DNA of 64,000 nucleotides from Megamerina dolium (GCA_963854835.1 OY978529.1:46673821-46737820); one strand, 5' to 3'; counted from the stretch's first letter, positions 38,001 through 60,345 are shown. The notes: generated from the letters alone by a model not told the origin. Made by a program: numbers and translations.

Positions 38001-38640
38001 TTTCTGAATGGCTGAAGGAGATGCACCAAGAGAGGATCCAACAGGAACCTGTTATAAAAAAGCAGGACCTGCAGATAGTACTGCTGATGCGAACGTCATG
38101 AGGATGGAATTAGAGTTGTGGAGTGGAGTTGGAGTGAGTACAGAGCAAATTAATCAGCCGATTGAATTTTTTGCATTTTCGAAATTCAATGCAGCAATTA
38201 TTAGAACAAAATTTGCTTGTGCTGAACCTATTGCTAAGATAAGCTCTAGACTTTTTGCAAAAAAAAAAAAATCTAAAAGCTAGTGAAGTCACACCCAGAA
38301 ATAGCCTTGCGAGCTTTGGAAAACACTTTATTACCTGGTCCAATATCTATTTCATGCATGGTGTGGTGCTGGATACCCACATTTCCTTACATAACTTCAA
38401 AGTAGTTACATATTTTTGCTGTCTTCCAACCCAAAGGATTTACTGAAGTAACACATTGGAGTGGCAGCAGCAGCAGCAGCAGCAGCAGCATTGGCATACA
38501 TGGCACACGAATCTCAGGTGCTATCTGGAAAAGGTTCCTCAAATGATCTTGTTGAGGCAGTAGGTAGGTGCATGACTTTTGCACATGCAACTTACATATA
38601 TAAGTTCTCGTCATCGAAATGTGATGAAATATTCAAGTAA
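38001..38640 (+). other. unassigned protein-like stretch with (CAG)n
   Basis: An ATG frame at 38008-38283 (91 codons) begins MAEGDAPREDPTGTCYKK and has balanced amino-acid composition unlike the surrounding noise. From 38465 a (CAG)8-type tract in another frame reads as poly-Ala followed by LAYMAHESQVLSGKGSSNDLVE to a stop at about 38640. I recognise neither. They could be parts of a degraded gene or retrocopy, or chance frames in a locally GC-richer island. Confidence 0.2.
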
Positions 38641-41589
38641 TCACACAGTGAAAAAAGCATGCATACGAAAAATTGGATCGATTCAATCAGAGTTTTACAG
38701 TAATGCGTTATTCTCAATTTGAATTAATGTATATTTCATTTGCATTATTTTCTTAGAAACTTTAACAGCCCTATTATGGGACACAATCCATATGCGTGTG
38801 TATGTGTGTGCTTTGGAGTACTACTTTCCTTTTTGCTTATCAGTTGCCACAATTTTTATGATAATGCTTGACTAACTATTCAGTTGAATCTCCGGTTATA
38901 ATTAGAGTCAAATGAAATAAAGAATTATTTATATTGAAGAATAATCGAAAGTAAATAATTGAAACTACTACTAACATTTATTGCATTTCAAAAATCGAAA
39001 TAGCTGAATGCATTCTGTTACAGATCTGACTAGTATCCAATAAAAAATTGTCAAATTGTAATTGTGTGTGTGACGAGGGTCGATCATTCCTTTCCTTATT
39101 TTATTACTCATATGCATCATCTTATATAACACAATGGAAAAGGTATATGCAAAAATAGAAAGAAATTAAAATTGTAAAGCTTTAGTGTAGCATAGTGTTC
39201 AATTTATTACACACGAGTCGCCAACAATCGAAATTTTTATTAGCAAACCTTGGAAATAGTACATCGAATGAAAGATATTATGACCACTACTGATTACAAA
39301 ATTATCTTGGCTAACTTCTTCAGCATAAGTTGCCTTTGAAATGTAGTTTCAGGACTTGAACGGATTCTGTTTTGCTAGCTTGACAATATGATGGTCTACC
39401 TCGATGTTTTACTAGAAATATTTTGGATTGAATGTGGAAGATGAACCATCAACTATGCAATGAGTTTTTGTTTTTTACTTTGAACCACAACTGTAGGATC
39501 ACTAAAATATGAAATTTCTATTCATTTTTATGCTTAATAGTGTCATAAGGTTGGCTAATTTTTGTCCAAATGTAAAATAAATACTAAAGTTGCCATCAAG
39601 AAAAATAATTACCCTCTAAAGGTTCATGTGGGAGGGGCGTGTCTATATTTCTTTGTTGGACTCTAAACAGAGCTGCATAATCAACACAATTCTAACGTGA
39701 CAATGCAAAAAAGCACTTTTGATTATTGACGACTCGTTTTTTTTTTCTTCTTTTATCAATTTCATATTTATAAACATAAATATCCAAATTTTTTTCAATT
39801 GATTTTCCTTTTTTTTTCTTGTAATTTACAAATTTTATTACAAACATATTTCTGTTATCCTACATACACATATATGCATGAAATTGGTGTTTAATATAAA
39901 TAGAAACAAAAAAAAAAAAACAAAAAGAATCAAATATTAATACAAATTACTAATCAAGTTAATCAATTTAAAATTAACACTTAATTTAAGCAATTTACTT
40001 TTTTTCTTGGTTTCACATAATTTTTCGTTGCAATAATTAACTTGAATCTTTTAAAGTTATTGGAAAACTTGAATAAATTTATCTTTTCACATATTTTTGT
40101 TTATTTTTTTTCCACCCTAGATAATTTTACACACCAAATCATGCAACGGTCAAATAATTCGAATTTTTCGTATACGCTAGCTACGTGTGTTTGTGTGCGT
40201 GCGTCCAATATAACGAAATATAATAGCAACAATTGCAAATAAATAAATATATATATATATTTATAATTCAGAAGTACTTTTTCATTTTTTGCCTTACAAA
40301 AATAATAAAGCAATAATACACAATCAATGAAATTTATTGTTTTTTATTAAATTTATCTCATTTTTTTTTTCGTTCTTACACTCAATTCTATTTAATTTTT
40401 TTTTTCTTTCTTTTTCTTTTTCTTACTAAATATCGATCAGAATCGATTCTATTGTTATATATATATTTAAAAAAAAAAGAAAATAACGATATCTCAATAT
40501 AATATTTATACCTAAATACATATTTATGTATGTATTTTTCTAGATATATCCGATTTAAGGTACTCGTATATGAATATTCATTATATTGGACATGTATTTA
40601 CACACACACATCTACATCTATAAATTCTTACAACTTTTCTTTTAATATGATTACACAAAATTTCTAAATCACAACTATTGTAGAGAGTAGAGTACTAGTA
40701 GTAGTAGTAGTATGCACACTTTATTTCATTTTCTTTGTAAGTATACTTCTATTGGATCTTCACTCACCCACCCACCCATACATAGATATAAGAACCAAGT
40801 ATTGTACAATACATTCATATGTAAAGAAGACGAAACGACATGCTTCTGTTTGTAATGGTAAAAAAAAATTTGCATTTAATTGTTGTCAAAGTCGTCGTCA
40901 TGCCATCTTCCAACAAACATATTTGAGATTGAAAGGCTAGTATAAGATCCACTCTAATGTGATACTTAATTCATTAATTAATTAATAACAAATAAACATT
41001 ATAATAAAACTAAAAATCCTAATAATAATAATAATAATAATAATAATATATATAGATATATACATAACGACAATGGCAATTCAAATTGGAGCTTGAAAAA
41101 ATTAAAGCAAGTAGGGGGGAGGGCAATAGAAAAAAAACGAAAAAATTCAAACTTGTTTTTTCTGACAATTAAAATAACAACAAAAAAATGCACTTTTGAT
41201 TCAAAGTAAAAAGTAAAAATAATAAAATATAGATAATAATATGTACATATATATCTATAGTAGACATTAGTAAGATAAATAAATTTATAGTATAGAATAT
41301 ACTTAGAAGGAAAGGCTCATAACTCAAAATGGTTGACATACAAATATACAAAAATACAATAATTGTAATAAACACTAGTTATTATAAAATATATATGTAT
41401 CATCTTAATGCAATATATGTATGTATATATATCTATAATAACACTTTCTTGGTCACCTAAGGATATCACGCAAAATGCATCATCATCATCATCATCTCTT
41501 CTCATCTCATCGTACACATTTGCAAATTTACAATTTAATATATTTATGTGTAGATGTATAGAAACAAATTGTAGCATAATCATCATTAT
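38641..41589. other. spacer between Thor and Pi3K21B, no gene seen
   Basis: AT-rich DNA with simple repeats, (AAT)n at about 41022-41047 and short (TA)n tracts. No domain-bearing frame. Confidence 0.5.
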
Positions 41590-41630
41590 CTTCAATTTAT
41601 ATCACCCAAAACATTCAATTATTCAATCGT

Positions 41631-41636
41631 TTTATT
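41631..41636 (-). terminator. Pi3K21B: candidate Pi3K21B polyadenylation signal
   Basis: AATAAA on the minus strand, about 255 nt after the Pi3K21B stop codon. It is the first canonical hexamer downstream of the stop that I noticed and would give a short 3' UTR. Confidence 0.45.
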
Positions 41637-41889
41637 GATCGATCGATTCTTCTTGGAAACGGATATCAAAATTCACAGATATTTTTACTGCACACGGAAA
41701 GCTTTTTTTTGATTTTTTCTTTATATTTTTCATGCAAACAATAACATCAGCAACTGTCAAATGATTCTTCAAGATTCATAGATTGTTGCTGAATTAGTGG
41801 TGGTCATCATCATCATCAGCAAGACAACACTTGCAGCATATTACTATCGCTTACAACTAAATACAATCACGGCAATATCACTATGCTTA

Positions 41890-50739
<8,850 letters not shown>

Positions 50740-50740
<1 letters not shown>

Positions 50741-50779
50741 TATGACTGCTGGTGGGTTCTCGTATTGCTCCTCCTCCTT
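50740..50779 (-). other. Pi3K21B: small upstream exon of Pi3K21B (mostly 5' UTR)
   Basis: 40 nt between a CTTGTGCAG acceptor-like site and a strong AA|GTAAGT donor. It contributes the A of a junction-made ATG. The frame is open through the exon (KEEEQYENPPAVI) but meets TAA five codons upstream if the acceptor is not used, with no ATG in between. So the exon is either 5' leader, or an N-terminal extension if a further coding exon exists upstream. Confidence 0.5.
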
Positions 50780-51640
50780 CTGCACAAGCGATTAGGGTTG
50801 TGGGGGTAAAATAAGATTGATGGAGCGAAAAATGTGAAAAAAAAAATTCTCAATCACTCGTTGGTACACTCGGTGTACTGCTAAATTCTTCTTTGCCTTT
50901 TTTTTTATATTTTTTGTTCGTGCCTCAGTGCTCTTTTCCTCACTTCTGATTAATCGTTAGTCACCCGCACTCAGCACCTCTTCCACATTTTTCTTCTTTT
51001 TTCACTTTTTCCTCTTCTGTTTCTTCTTCAGCCGTTCTTCCCCACTGTTACTCCTCTTTTCAAAAATATTCTTTTAATTTTATACCCGTATTTCGCTATA
51101 TAAAAAATCCACACACACACTCTCACGCATACGATACATATACGACGGCAGGAAGAACAAGAAAAACGAAATGAAACGAAACGTAACGACAAATCGCCTT
51201 AGCAACTTCTTAAAACGGGTTTCCACTCCACATATGTAATTAAGTACATATATTTTTATTAACGTTTACCCTTCGATTTAAACATTTTCACACATGTAAC
51301 TTTTCCAATATACTATGGCGAAAGCAACAAATTACAAATGGAGATTTTCGGCAAAAGCTCGACACAAAAAATTAAAATCAGCTTTCTGCCCGCAACAATT
51401 GGCGAACGAAATCGATGAAACGTAAGAATAAAACTGTCCAATCTTCGTGCTATACTGTGCGCTCTGATGGAAACGACAACGGCACAAAGGCGAATAGAAA
51501 CTTTTTGACAGCTGATTTTGACGCAAAAAATGTTGAGTGAAACAGAGAAAGATGACTTCACCGAGTGCTGTGCTATGCAATATGGCCGTCGTATCTGACA
51601 AGAGCAAAAAAAAATGTGTATAGTAGTGCTGCCTGATGAA
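50780..51640 (-). promoter_or_regulatory. Pi3K21B: probable Pi3K21B 5' leader and promoter region
   Basis: Directly upstream of the first recognisable exon. It is pyrimidine-rich on the plus strand near 50880-51060, and then changes to a balanced-GC stretch at 51310-51610 with no simple repeats, as TATA-less fly promoters often look. No TATA box or clear initiator could be fixed, and short frames in this stretch are not supported as genes. Confidence 0.3.
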
Positions 51641-53000
51641 TGTTCATTATGATATTGGGGTAATTATTCTAATAAATTGCTAGATGTGCAATATTGTAAA
51701 GTTTGATATCCATCTTTCAACTTTGCAATGAACAATCAACTTTACAACTATACGATGAAACAAAAAAAAATTATTTTTCACTCACCACCCTGGAAATATA
51801 TACATACATCTAAAATTTATTTTCGGCCTATTATTTCACCTGCATTTAATCTCAGTCAGTTTTGCACTTGTATCTTATTCTCTGATTAATTGAATTTATA
51901 GAAAAATTACTAAGGTATAGCAAAATTAAATAAATATAGCGATCTGCATCATCAAGTGTTTAAAATATGATGGTAGATTGAGCGTAAATGTCATAAATGT
52001 CAGTTAAATGACCGCATCGTAACAACGCACCCATGGCGTTATTCGCGGTAGACTTAAATTTTCCCTCGTCATAAAAATTTTTCTAATATAAGGTAGCATT
52101 ATGAAGGCAAAGAATAGATAGAGAAAAATGCTGCCAAACTAATATTGCTTGTTGAAATGCTGCATGTTTGCCGATGTCAATTCGTTAGGTACCACCGGGT
52201 GAAGACGGTATACGATGACGTCAGTTTTTGTGCTTTAACAAAGTATGGATATCGAAAATGCTGCGACTGTTCCAAAGTGACGTTTATGTCCTTTTATTCT
52301 AGCTTATTCGATATATAGTGATTATAGTTATGTAAAAAAATGTGGATATATCGTAATATGTAATCATAACCGTAATACACACATGTCCGCAAAAAGATGG
52401 CAGCACCTTAGCATATTTAAATGTTTTCAGTTCTTACAATGTTTATAAACATGTGCTCGCATGTGTTGAGCTAAAAGTTTGTTTGTGCAAAATCCATCCC
52501 TCCCAAACTATGCAGAAAATTAATTTACAGCTTAATATTATTTATCAAAAGTATTTAATTTTCATTACATCGCTACGTGATCTGAAAAGAAAGGGAAAAA
52601 AATAAACGAATAGAAACCAAAGAGGAAACCGGATGAATACAGCAAGCGCTTTTTCTTCGCTCTATGAGTATTTCTTTAATGAAAAAACTTCAGAGAACAG
52701 AAAGAGACAAATAGACTATGCAGGTAGCAAGTTGTAATTGCTTTTCAGTTTGGTGTTGCCAAAAAAAAAAATTAAGATTAAGTTCAATTCCTCCATTTTT
52801 AACGATATTCCCCAATTTTAATTTACTATTGGTATTTCAAAAATTGAAACTATGGACAAACATAAATATATGGTTTTAAGATATTTTTTTTCGAATACGA
52901 GTTTGTACAGCTGTTCTGTATTATTAATATAAATGTCTTATTAACCTGTCTTAAATGTCTTTTTAATTAACTCCAATGCCTCTACTAAAAATGGTAACTT
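51641..53000. other. intergenic, one perfect CRE
   Basis: TGACGTCA at 52216-52223 is a full CRE/ATF palindrome within a GC-richer patch (51990-52270). No coding frame is recognisable. Confidence 0.4.
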
Positions 53001-53760
53001 GGTTGAGTTGCCTGAAAAGCCACTATTAATGAAGATTTGCCTATTTAGTTGGCTGACTGATGTGGTCAAACTGACTGATTTCTTCCGTTGCCATCGATAA
53101 TACGGTTTTTGTCCTGGGTGGCGCTGTTGACAAATGGATTTAGTGTTTGTCCTGATTTAGACATTTCCATGAGAAACATTTTGAATTCTCTTTTGATGTT
53201 TCGTTCGCGTTTCAACAGGCAAAAATGTTTTTCGGCGATATGTCAACTCGTTTGTATGTTTTCTTAATGTTTGACATTACAAATGACAAGCACAAAGCGT
53301 GTCACATGTACGTGAAACAAAAAGCCCTTTCCCTTCCCTGTGTGTCCATCTCACAAAACGTTTTTCATGCAAATGTCTTTGTGTCTAAATCGGAACAAAC
53401 TTGCGATCCGTTTGTCGGCAGCTCCGCTCAGACAAAAACGCCTTCCAATGCAAACAATTTTATCAAACAAATTAGTAAAATGCTTAGTTAAATGCAATTA
53501 AACAGCGAATTTCGCCTAATAAAAAATCAAACATATCATATATTGCATCGAAAATATGAATCGGTGTTGCGCACAATTTCATATGCTCTTATGCAGTTTA
53601 ATTTTGACCGCGTGAAGTCAACAAAACGAATATCGCCACTTACTTCAATTATGTTGACATCTTCAAATCATGAACCCAACTATCAAATGTCATTTTTGAC
53701 ATTTGTTCTAGTAGTACATTAAAATGCAGAAAGCCATACTTTCACGCTTTTCCTCTACAT
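53000..53760. other. motif-dense island with two abutting open frames
   Basis: Plus-strand frames 53225-53491 (88 aa) and 53492-53722 (76 aa) abut exactly (TAA then ATG). Neither resembles a known protein. The DNA is less AT-rich than its flanks and repeats the word GACATTT/AAATGTC. This includes a palindrome, CAAATGTC-ATTTTT-GACATTTG, at 53684-53705. Regulatory DNA or a noncoding transcript is as likely as a gene. Confidence 0.25.
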
Positions 53761-55250
53761 TTATATTTATATTTGAAGCAAAATTGTAAGTATACTACGA
53801 CAACATTGATTCATACATATCATTAACAGAGATGTTCCTGTATTTAACAGTGAATATCATTTCAACATTGCACATTTCTCTTTCTCTTTCTATCTCTGTT
53901 AGGCACATCATAAATATTTTGTATATACTATACCTACTTATATGGCAACCTATAAAATTACCAACACCAATATATTCAGCGTGTTTCGGTAGCGGCGCTT
54001 TTGTGTTGCTTTAATTGTTTAAATTGCTTTGTAGTTGACTTGCTTCCTTCTACTTGCTTCGCTATTTTGTGCGCCTGCTATCGATTACAATAATTCTACA
54101 CCGAATGTTTGTGTGATTTGTTTTTTCTTTTTCGATCGTTCATTTCGACTATGTACACAAATACTTGCCAAAAATGTGTTTACCCCTCCACATCTGCTCA
54201 AATCAATATTTCTCTAATATGTATGACGCATTTCGTTTGAACAAATTAACTCAAAATAGGCTCAAACATTGTTTGTGGCAAATATATTTGCAATCGCACT
54301 TGAAGGAATATTTGCCTTGCTAAAACAATCAGATTTGCGCGTCGCATTTTAAGTAAACATGATTGAGGACCAAGGAAATTGTGAGTTTTCTAATTTTACA
54401 AACAAAATATTTTAAAAAAGCATCAGAAATATTTTTAAAATATTTATTTGTTTAAATCCAATGTTTGACATCTTTGAAGAACCTCCACAAAGCTTAACAA
54501 TTGTTTATATTGATGCCGTTAAAGCTGCCAGATGAATGGATGTATTGGACAAGTGATAAAGGGTGAAGTGGTAATTTAATAAATAAATATATATGACTGT
54601 ACTGAAAATGTAATGTTTTACTTATGTAAAATTCTGAAGTGTGAAACATATAATTTTTCTACCGCTTTCTTGCTTCGTAAAACAACATTTTATTGAAACA
54701 AAAATCGAATTGATTTCTTATTTAAATTTCGGAATAGAAGAAAAATCTTTATTTTTCAGGCTAATGCAAAAAAATTTGTTTTCGTAATTACCAAAATTCC
54801 ACTAGAACGATTTTATACAAAATATTAGCTACAAACGTTATTCAAAAATGTTTAGTGAACTAGAGTGAAAACTGTTTTTTTAAAGGTTTAGGAATTCCTA
54901 TAGAAAGTTATCATTTCAACACCAAAATTTCTATCATCGTATATCAAAATGGGGGCACCTCTAATAAGTTACCTCTTAATTTAATCATCAATTTAAGCAT
55001 CTCGGTATAATGAACATTTTTATACTTGGACTCTGTGAAATATAGCACGGTATAACGGTATTTTTTATTATAACTTTATATTTTTGATTTATCGTTAAAA
55101 ATACCTTAATGGGCACTACAATTTCTTCTCAGACGTCATTAACCACCGAGTTCAGGTTTAGGCAGTGGATTCAGTAACTTTGGAATTATACCCCCCTAAC
55201 TTAATAATTCCTGTTAAAGGCACTGAAGCGTAGAATTCAGTGTGTGTGGG
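53761..55250. other. intergenic, no gene supported
   Basis: AT-rich. ATGATTGAGGACCAAGG at 54359 followed by a GTGAGT donor-like site could be a first exon, but there is nothing recognisable to join it to. Confidence 0.4.
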
Positions 55251-55468
55251 TGAGTTAGAACCCTTGTTACACCGAGATTTGTCAGGTAGTTCTTTTAGAA
55301 ACGTTTGCATGGCAAATTGTTACTGCCAGAAGAATTGCTTTCCGATAGGTGGGTGATGTTCGAAATCAAAAATCGTTTCGATATTAAAGATTATGTCGCA
55401 GTCGTGAGTTGAATCAACGACATACGACTCACAAAGCTAAAGTACTAACCACTGAGCTACGGCACCCA
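55251..55468 (-). mobile_element. tRNA-derived SINE, copy I (5'-complete, tail side lost)
   Basis: Retains the head (A box visible as CACTGAGCTACGGCACCC on plus; B-box region damaged) and about half of the body (AAACGTTTGCATGGCAAATTG, CAGAAGAATTGC). The tail-proximal half is missing. Diverged. Confidence 0.75.
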
Positions 55469-56869
55469 AGAACAAACTATCAAAAACAGTAAAAAATAAA
55501 TTTATTACATATCTCGATGACTAGAATCAATTTTATCAAGCAAATCAAAGAACCGTTCTCATCTGCTCTGTTCCAGAGTTGACTGGAATTTGTAACATTG
55601 TAACTATAGATTGAAATTTCATTTTAATTAAATTCACATAACGTTTAATTGAAAGTTTATTCATTTTAATTTGAATATATTCATGCCAAAGCATTTTAGA
55701 AATTGTTTTTCAAACTTTCGCTAGACCATGGCCGTACCATATCACCACCATCACAGCACTATATCCCACTTCCGATTAAGCTTTTATAAGAAATTATTAT
55801 ATATAATCCAAACAACCATAATATGCTTTTTTAATTCGCTTTTTGTTTGCTATTATTACTCTCGGATATATCAGAATATTAAGTGGTAGATGATGAACTA
55901 GCGAGCTGCTAAAGCATCTTAAATTTTTTAGCTCCTAGTAAAATAACTTTCAATTATAGCTTCCGACAGGCTAAAGTTGTTCTTTACCTCATCGAAAGTT
56001 GTAAATTTTTCGACACACACAAACACACACATGTGTGTATGTATCATATATATGTATGTACATAAAAGTTGTTGATTTCATTAAACAAAAAGGCTTTTGA
56101 AAACGACAACACAGATTATTCCACAATCTACATATACAATATACTTAGTCATCAATAATTCAAATGAGAGTATAAATAATATAAATTGATAAAAATCGAT
56201 GACCATTCTCAACCATTCTACAAACACATAGAAATTATCTGAACATTCAGAAATATCAAAAGACATGTATCAGAAAAAGCCTAATTGTGCTTGCGTAAAA
56301 AAGCCAATATTGCTTTGTTGTTGTTTGCTGTAGCTGTTGTTAAGTTAACCTACTGGTACTTGTATGCTTAAAATTGTCGAAAGCGCTAGTACCATTGTCA
56401 TATTGTTCTGTATAGTTACGTATCGTACATACATATGCTATGTCAAGTAAATATAATAGTGAGCAGCGTCATCGTTATTAGAACCGGCAACGAAGCAAAT
56501 GCAACAAAAACAACGAAAAGCCATACAACAGCTAAGTAAAGCAAACTGAACTTGAAACTTGAGAAAAGCGAAATTTGTAGTGCTTTTTTCCACCGTGCAA
56601 TCAAAACTGTTATATAGAACGTTTGCGAAAATGTAAACTTTATCGAAACCAAAAAAAAAAAAAAACAATTTACATAAAAAATTACCATACAAATTGCCAA
56701 TATGCTAAATAACTGCATAAATAACAATTTTTAATTGTTAATGTAAATAATAATTATTAATACAACCAATGGTGTTGTTCCAATATTTGCTATATCCATT
56801 ATTGGATACATTGAGTCCCATTGAAAAAGTCAGATGAAAGAAAGCTGCAAACGGCGGAAATGAAAATGT
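55469..56869. other. intergenic, no gene seen
   Basis: AT-rich spacer with short CA/TG tracts near 56014-56040. Confidence 0.5.
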
Positions 56870-57160
56870 TGCGGTAGTCTACATCAGTCACAATGTTCGT
56901 CAAAATACCAAACCGGTACATTTGTGGTAGCTTAAAAATCGCGCGTATTCATCAATAAATGCAAGAGAGCCGCCTCCGTTGGTACGGACACGGCCAAAGA
57001 AGATCCGACTCCGATATGACGAAGATAGCGCTAGACATTACCACGGTAACAAGAAACCCTGGACGAACTTAAACACCGAGACCGACCGAGGATCGACGAA
57101 TCTGGAGATTACGAACTAGGGAGCTGACTCCAACTAAAATGGGATAAAAGCAAGAAGAAC
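56870..57160 (+). pseudogene. RTE-like LINE C-terminal remnant
   Basis: Translation gives RESRLRWYGHGQRRSDSDMTKIALDI, then RTPRPTEDRRIWRLRTRELTPTKMG followed by a stop and KQEEQ. This matches the LRWYGHVxRRPxxxxxRxALDI...GRPKxxWxxxVxxDLxxxxLTPxxAxDRxxWRxxxRxADP tail typical of RTE/BovB-like elements. The frame shifts at least twice. Confidence 0.6.
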
Positions 57161-57639
57161 AAGGATTCATTGAGCCCCTAAACAATATCCAAAATATTAA
57201 TTCATTGTAGTGGCTTACTTACGATTTTTGTATATAGTCCCTATAATTTATTCAAAAACCTTAACTGCTAAAAGCAGTATTAGAATATAATCGAACAATA
57301 GAAGAATTTATAGTAACTATTTTGTTTTATCGACTTGCCGATGTCGCTGCCGACTAAACAACGAAGAAAGAGTAAACAATGTATTTCTCGTATTTTTGTT
57401 GTTGTTTCTAGAATCACAATCTATCACAAAGTTCACAAAGGAACATCAAACACTATTGCTCCAGTCTTGATTCGAAATTTTGGAAGGTATACCTTACATT
57501 TAGTTCTATGAATGTGGAGGATATCGTGAGTCAATGGTTGTATTTTTATATCTATCGTATCTGGTTGACTCTTATAGTTATTTCTTTGCACTTCTTTGAT
57601 CTAGCAATTGGTTTAGTATGATTACAAACCAAGCTGATC
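57161..57639. other. intergenic, no gene seen
   Basis: Spacer between two LINE remnants; no feature recognised. Confidence 0.4.
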
Positions 57640-60345
57640 AACTAATAAATAAATTTGGTGGCCTATTTCAACCTGGTGAGGTTAGCGCAATCCTTGTTGA
57701 ACTCATCGCAAGTCCACTCATCGCAAGTCCACTCACTGGTTGTCATTTAGTTTATTCTGACCACTATGTGATGGCATCTTGACACCCGTCGCGACCACCG
57801 GGCAACGGCTTTCTGCCATCCATTGGGAGACGGTTGAAGTTAGTGACAGAAACTTCTTCTGTTAGAGGTTGTGCGTTGGACTTTTGATCCGCAATGTACG
57901 AGTAAAAACCCTCCCCCAATGAAAAATCTAAATATGCTTCGGAAATGGACCACCCCTATAGTTGATGACCTCCGCAAACGAAATGAATACCTCGATTTAC
58001 GGATATGCATATGAAATGTCCGATCATTCTATAGGAAAGGTGCCTCTATACAGCTGGTTGATGTACTCGATAAGTATGAGGTTCACATCAGCGCTTTCCC
58101 TGGATGAATGAGGACAGGGCCGATCTAAAAGAACGTCTAAATGAATATATATTACAATTGCTAGGCGGAGAGACATAAATTAGGATGTGGATTTGTTGTC
58201 AGTAAGAGACTACGACATATAGTCTTAGAGTTCACACCTGCTGGCAACAATCCGTATTAAGGCAATATTTTATAACATCAGCCTAATATGTGCCCATACT
58301 TCGACGTATAAAAAGAATGATGCGATTAAAAAATAGCTTCTTCCAACGCCTCGTAGATATCAAATATAAAAATCCTGCCTGACGTTTTTAATGCAAGGGT
58401 GAGCAAGGAAGGTACCTTTCGTCCAGCCGCCAAAAAGCTACGCCTCCACCAGAACACCCCGATAACAAAATTAGGTTGATCGACTTTGCCACAATACGAA
58501 ATATGGTAATTTGTGGTACTAGATACCAATAGCTCGACATCCATAAAGCTGTTTCCAGATTAACGAACGAGAAATCAAATTAATCACATGGTGGTCGACG
58601 GAAAGCATGCTTTCAGTGTGATAGACATGAAATCGATTCGTAGTGCCAAAATAACCTCCGATCACTACCTGGTTTCAGCTAAGGTGAGATCACGTTATGT
58701 GTCGTAAACAGCAAACCACACACACCATCGAATCTGCTTATACAGAACACTCCGGGTTGGGTCACGGGTGGACATATGTTATCCACTTCATGCCTACTAC
58801 TCTCGAATAGGCATAAGAAATGAGTCGTATCAAAAAAAAGGAGTGCGGAGATACTCCTTCTGAGGCGCAGGAAGAGAGAGCTACAAAGACGCGAGTATGA
58901 GGAGAAAAGATGAGTAGAGACAGGTATGAGACTCGAAAATTATTTGAGAAGGTCAAGCGACTAAGTGGCGGTTTAAATCCCGGAGCCTCTTCTGTCGTGA
59001 CAAAAATGGGAGTCCGGTTACAGACAGACGGAAAAAAAATTTACGGTACAATTAACTACTATGTGGCACTTAAAGCCCTAAAGGGCTCATTGGTCGAGCT
59101 TCTCTTCCATTACTGTTGTGCGTCTTAAATTTGGACAGTATTAGAATGGACCTACTTATTTTAGCCGGTTCCGAACGGCAGAACACTTGTGACATCACTT
59201 TTTCTGAGCTTTGTCACAGAGTTCTTTTTAGAAGCTTTTTCATGGCAAGTTGTTACTGTCGGAAGAATTGCCAATTGCTTGCCGACAGGTGGGTACCGTT
59301 CGAAAGAAAAATCTTTTCGATATTAAATTTGTTATGCATCAGCCGGGTGTTGAACCACGACCTACAGATCCGAAGGCGAACACACTAACCACTGAGCTAC
59401 GGCACAATTAACTACTACGGTCCGCGGAAAATAACGTAAAGTTTTTTATTTTCACCCATGTTATAAAAAGGGTTGCTCACATTTAGCCTATAATGCATTG
59501 AGTCTAAGTAGAGGACACTTCTTTAAGTTACTGAATGGCGATAATACTAACAATTCCGTCAGTGGATGAGATTGCCCAAAGACCTCAATCACGGATGATT
59601 ATGTCGAAGAACAACAAAGCTACAGCTTCTGATGTCCTTCCTACCGAGTAGTTTATGATCGGAGGCGATGAAGTGCTCTTCTGAAAGCTCAATATTCTCT
59701 GCCCCAGAAAGGAGGCCCCACAATTTGGGACAATATCATGGAATATGTCCCTTCAGTATTACATATAAGGTATCTCATGTGTCTGTGGATAATATTAAAG
59801 ACTATGCTTAACAATTTGATTGGACCTTATCAGTGTCGGTTCAGACCTAATCCTCCCTCAAATCCACCATGGTTCGAGAAGTCCCAAGAAAAATGGAAAG
59901 ACACACTGCACATATTTGTGGATTAAAAAGACGCTTTCGACAGCCGAGTACGGGATTAGCTCCACACAACAATGCCTGAGTACAGTATTTCTGCAACACA
60001 CGACTTTGCAGAATGACACTATTTAACTCTCATTGTGTAAAACTTCCAAATAAGGTATAACCATGAGCTGCACGAGCTCTATGCTGATAGTGACATAGTT
60101 AAGTACATCATAATCCACCAAATGCGCAAGCTCGGTAATGTCAGCAAATGGCCGAAAAAGCTTCAGACGAGAAGGTGTTATATTCGGAACCCGCTGGTAG
60201 ACGCAGACGAAGAGAAAGCTCCAACTTCCAGTGGATTGACCAGGTATAGGAGAACTTGGCAGTCCTTGGAATTTATAACTGACGCCAGAAAATCAAGAAT
60301 AAAGATAACTGGCAAAGCGTTTTACATTTAGTTGAAGTCTAACAA
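57640..60345 (+). pseudogene. decayed APE-endonuclease/RT LINE, split by SINE J
   Basis: Blocks of an ORF2 appear in order in shifting frames. The AP-type endonuclease comes first: NVRSFYRKGASIQLVDVLDKY at about 58018, then LGCGFVVSKRLRHIVLEFTP, then NKIRLIDFATIRNMVICGTRY and SDHYLVSAKVR at about 58650. A linker follows (YETRKLFEKVKRLSGGLNPGA). After the SINE comes the RT finger (VDEIAQRPQSRMIMSKNNKATASD), then degraded RT pieces near 59780-59950, and the C-terminal HELHELYADSDIVKYI...GNVSKWP...DQV tail at 60060-60320. Stops and frameshifts are frequent and the RT catalytic motif is not recognisable. At about 2.4 kb without the SINE, it is close to full ORF2 length. Confidence 0.75.
59062..59403 (-). 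mobile_element. tRNA-derived SINE, copy J (young, about 14-bp TSD)
   Basis: Flanked by exact repeats ACAATTAACTACTA at 59048-59061 and 59404-59417 (the first two bases may belong to the element end). About six substitutions by eye separate it from copy C over roughly 340 bp. It lacks the (TTTA)n tail that C and F have, ending directly at ATGTGGCAC. Inserted in the decayed LINE between its endonuclease linker and RT. Confidence 0.9.

Noticed and set aside
54359..54395. MIEDQGN plus GTGAGT as a first coding exon
   Set aside because: A seven-residue exon with no recognisable partner exon; not supportable without transcripts.
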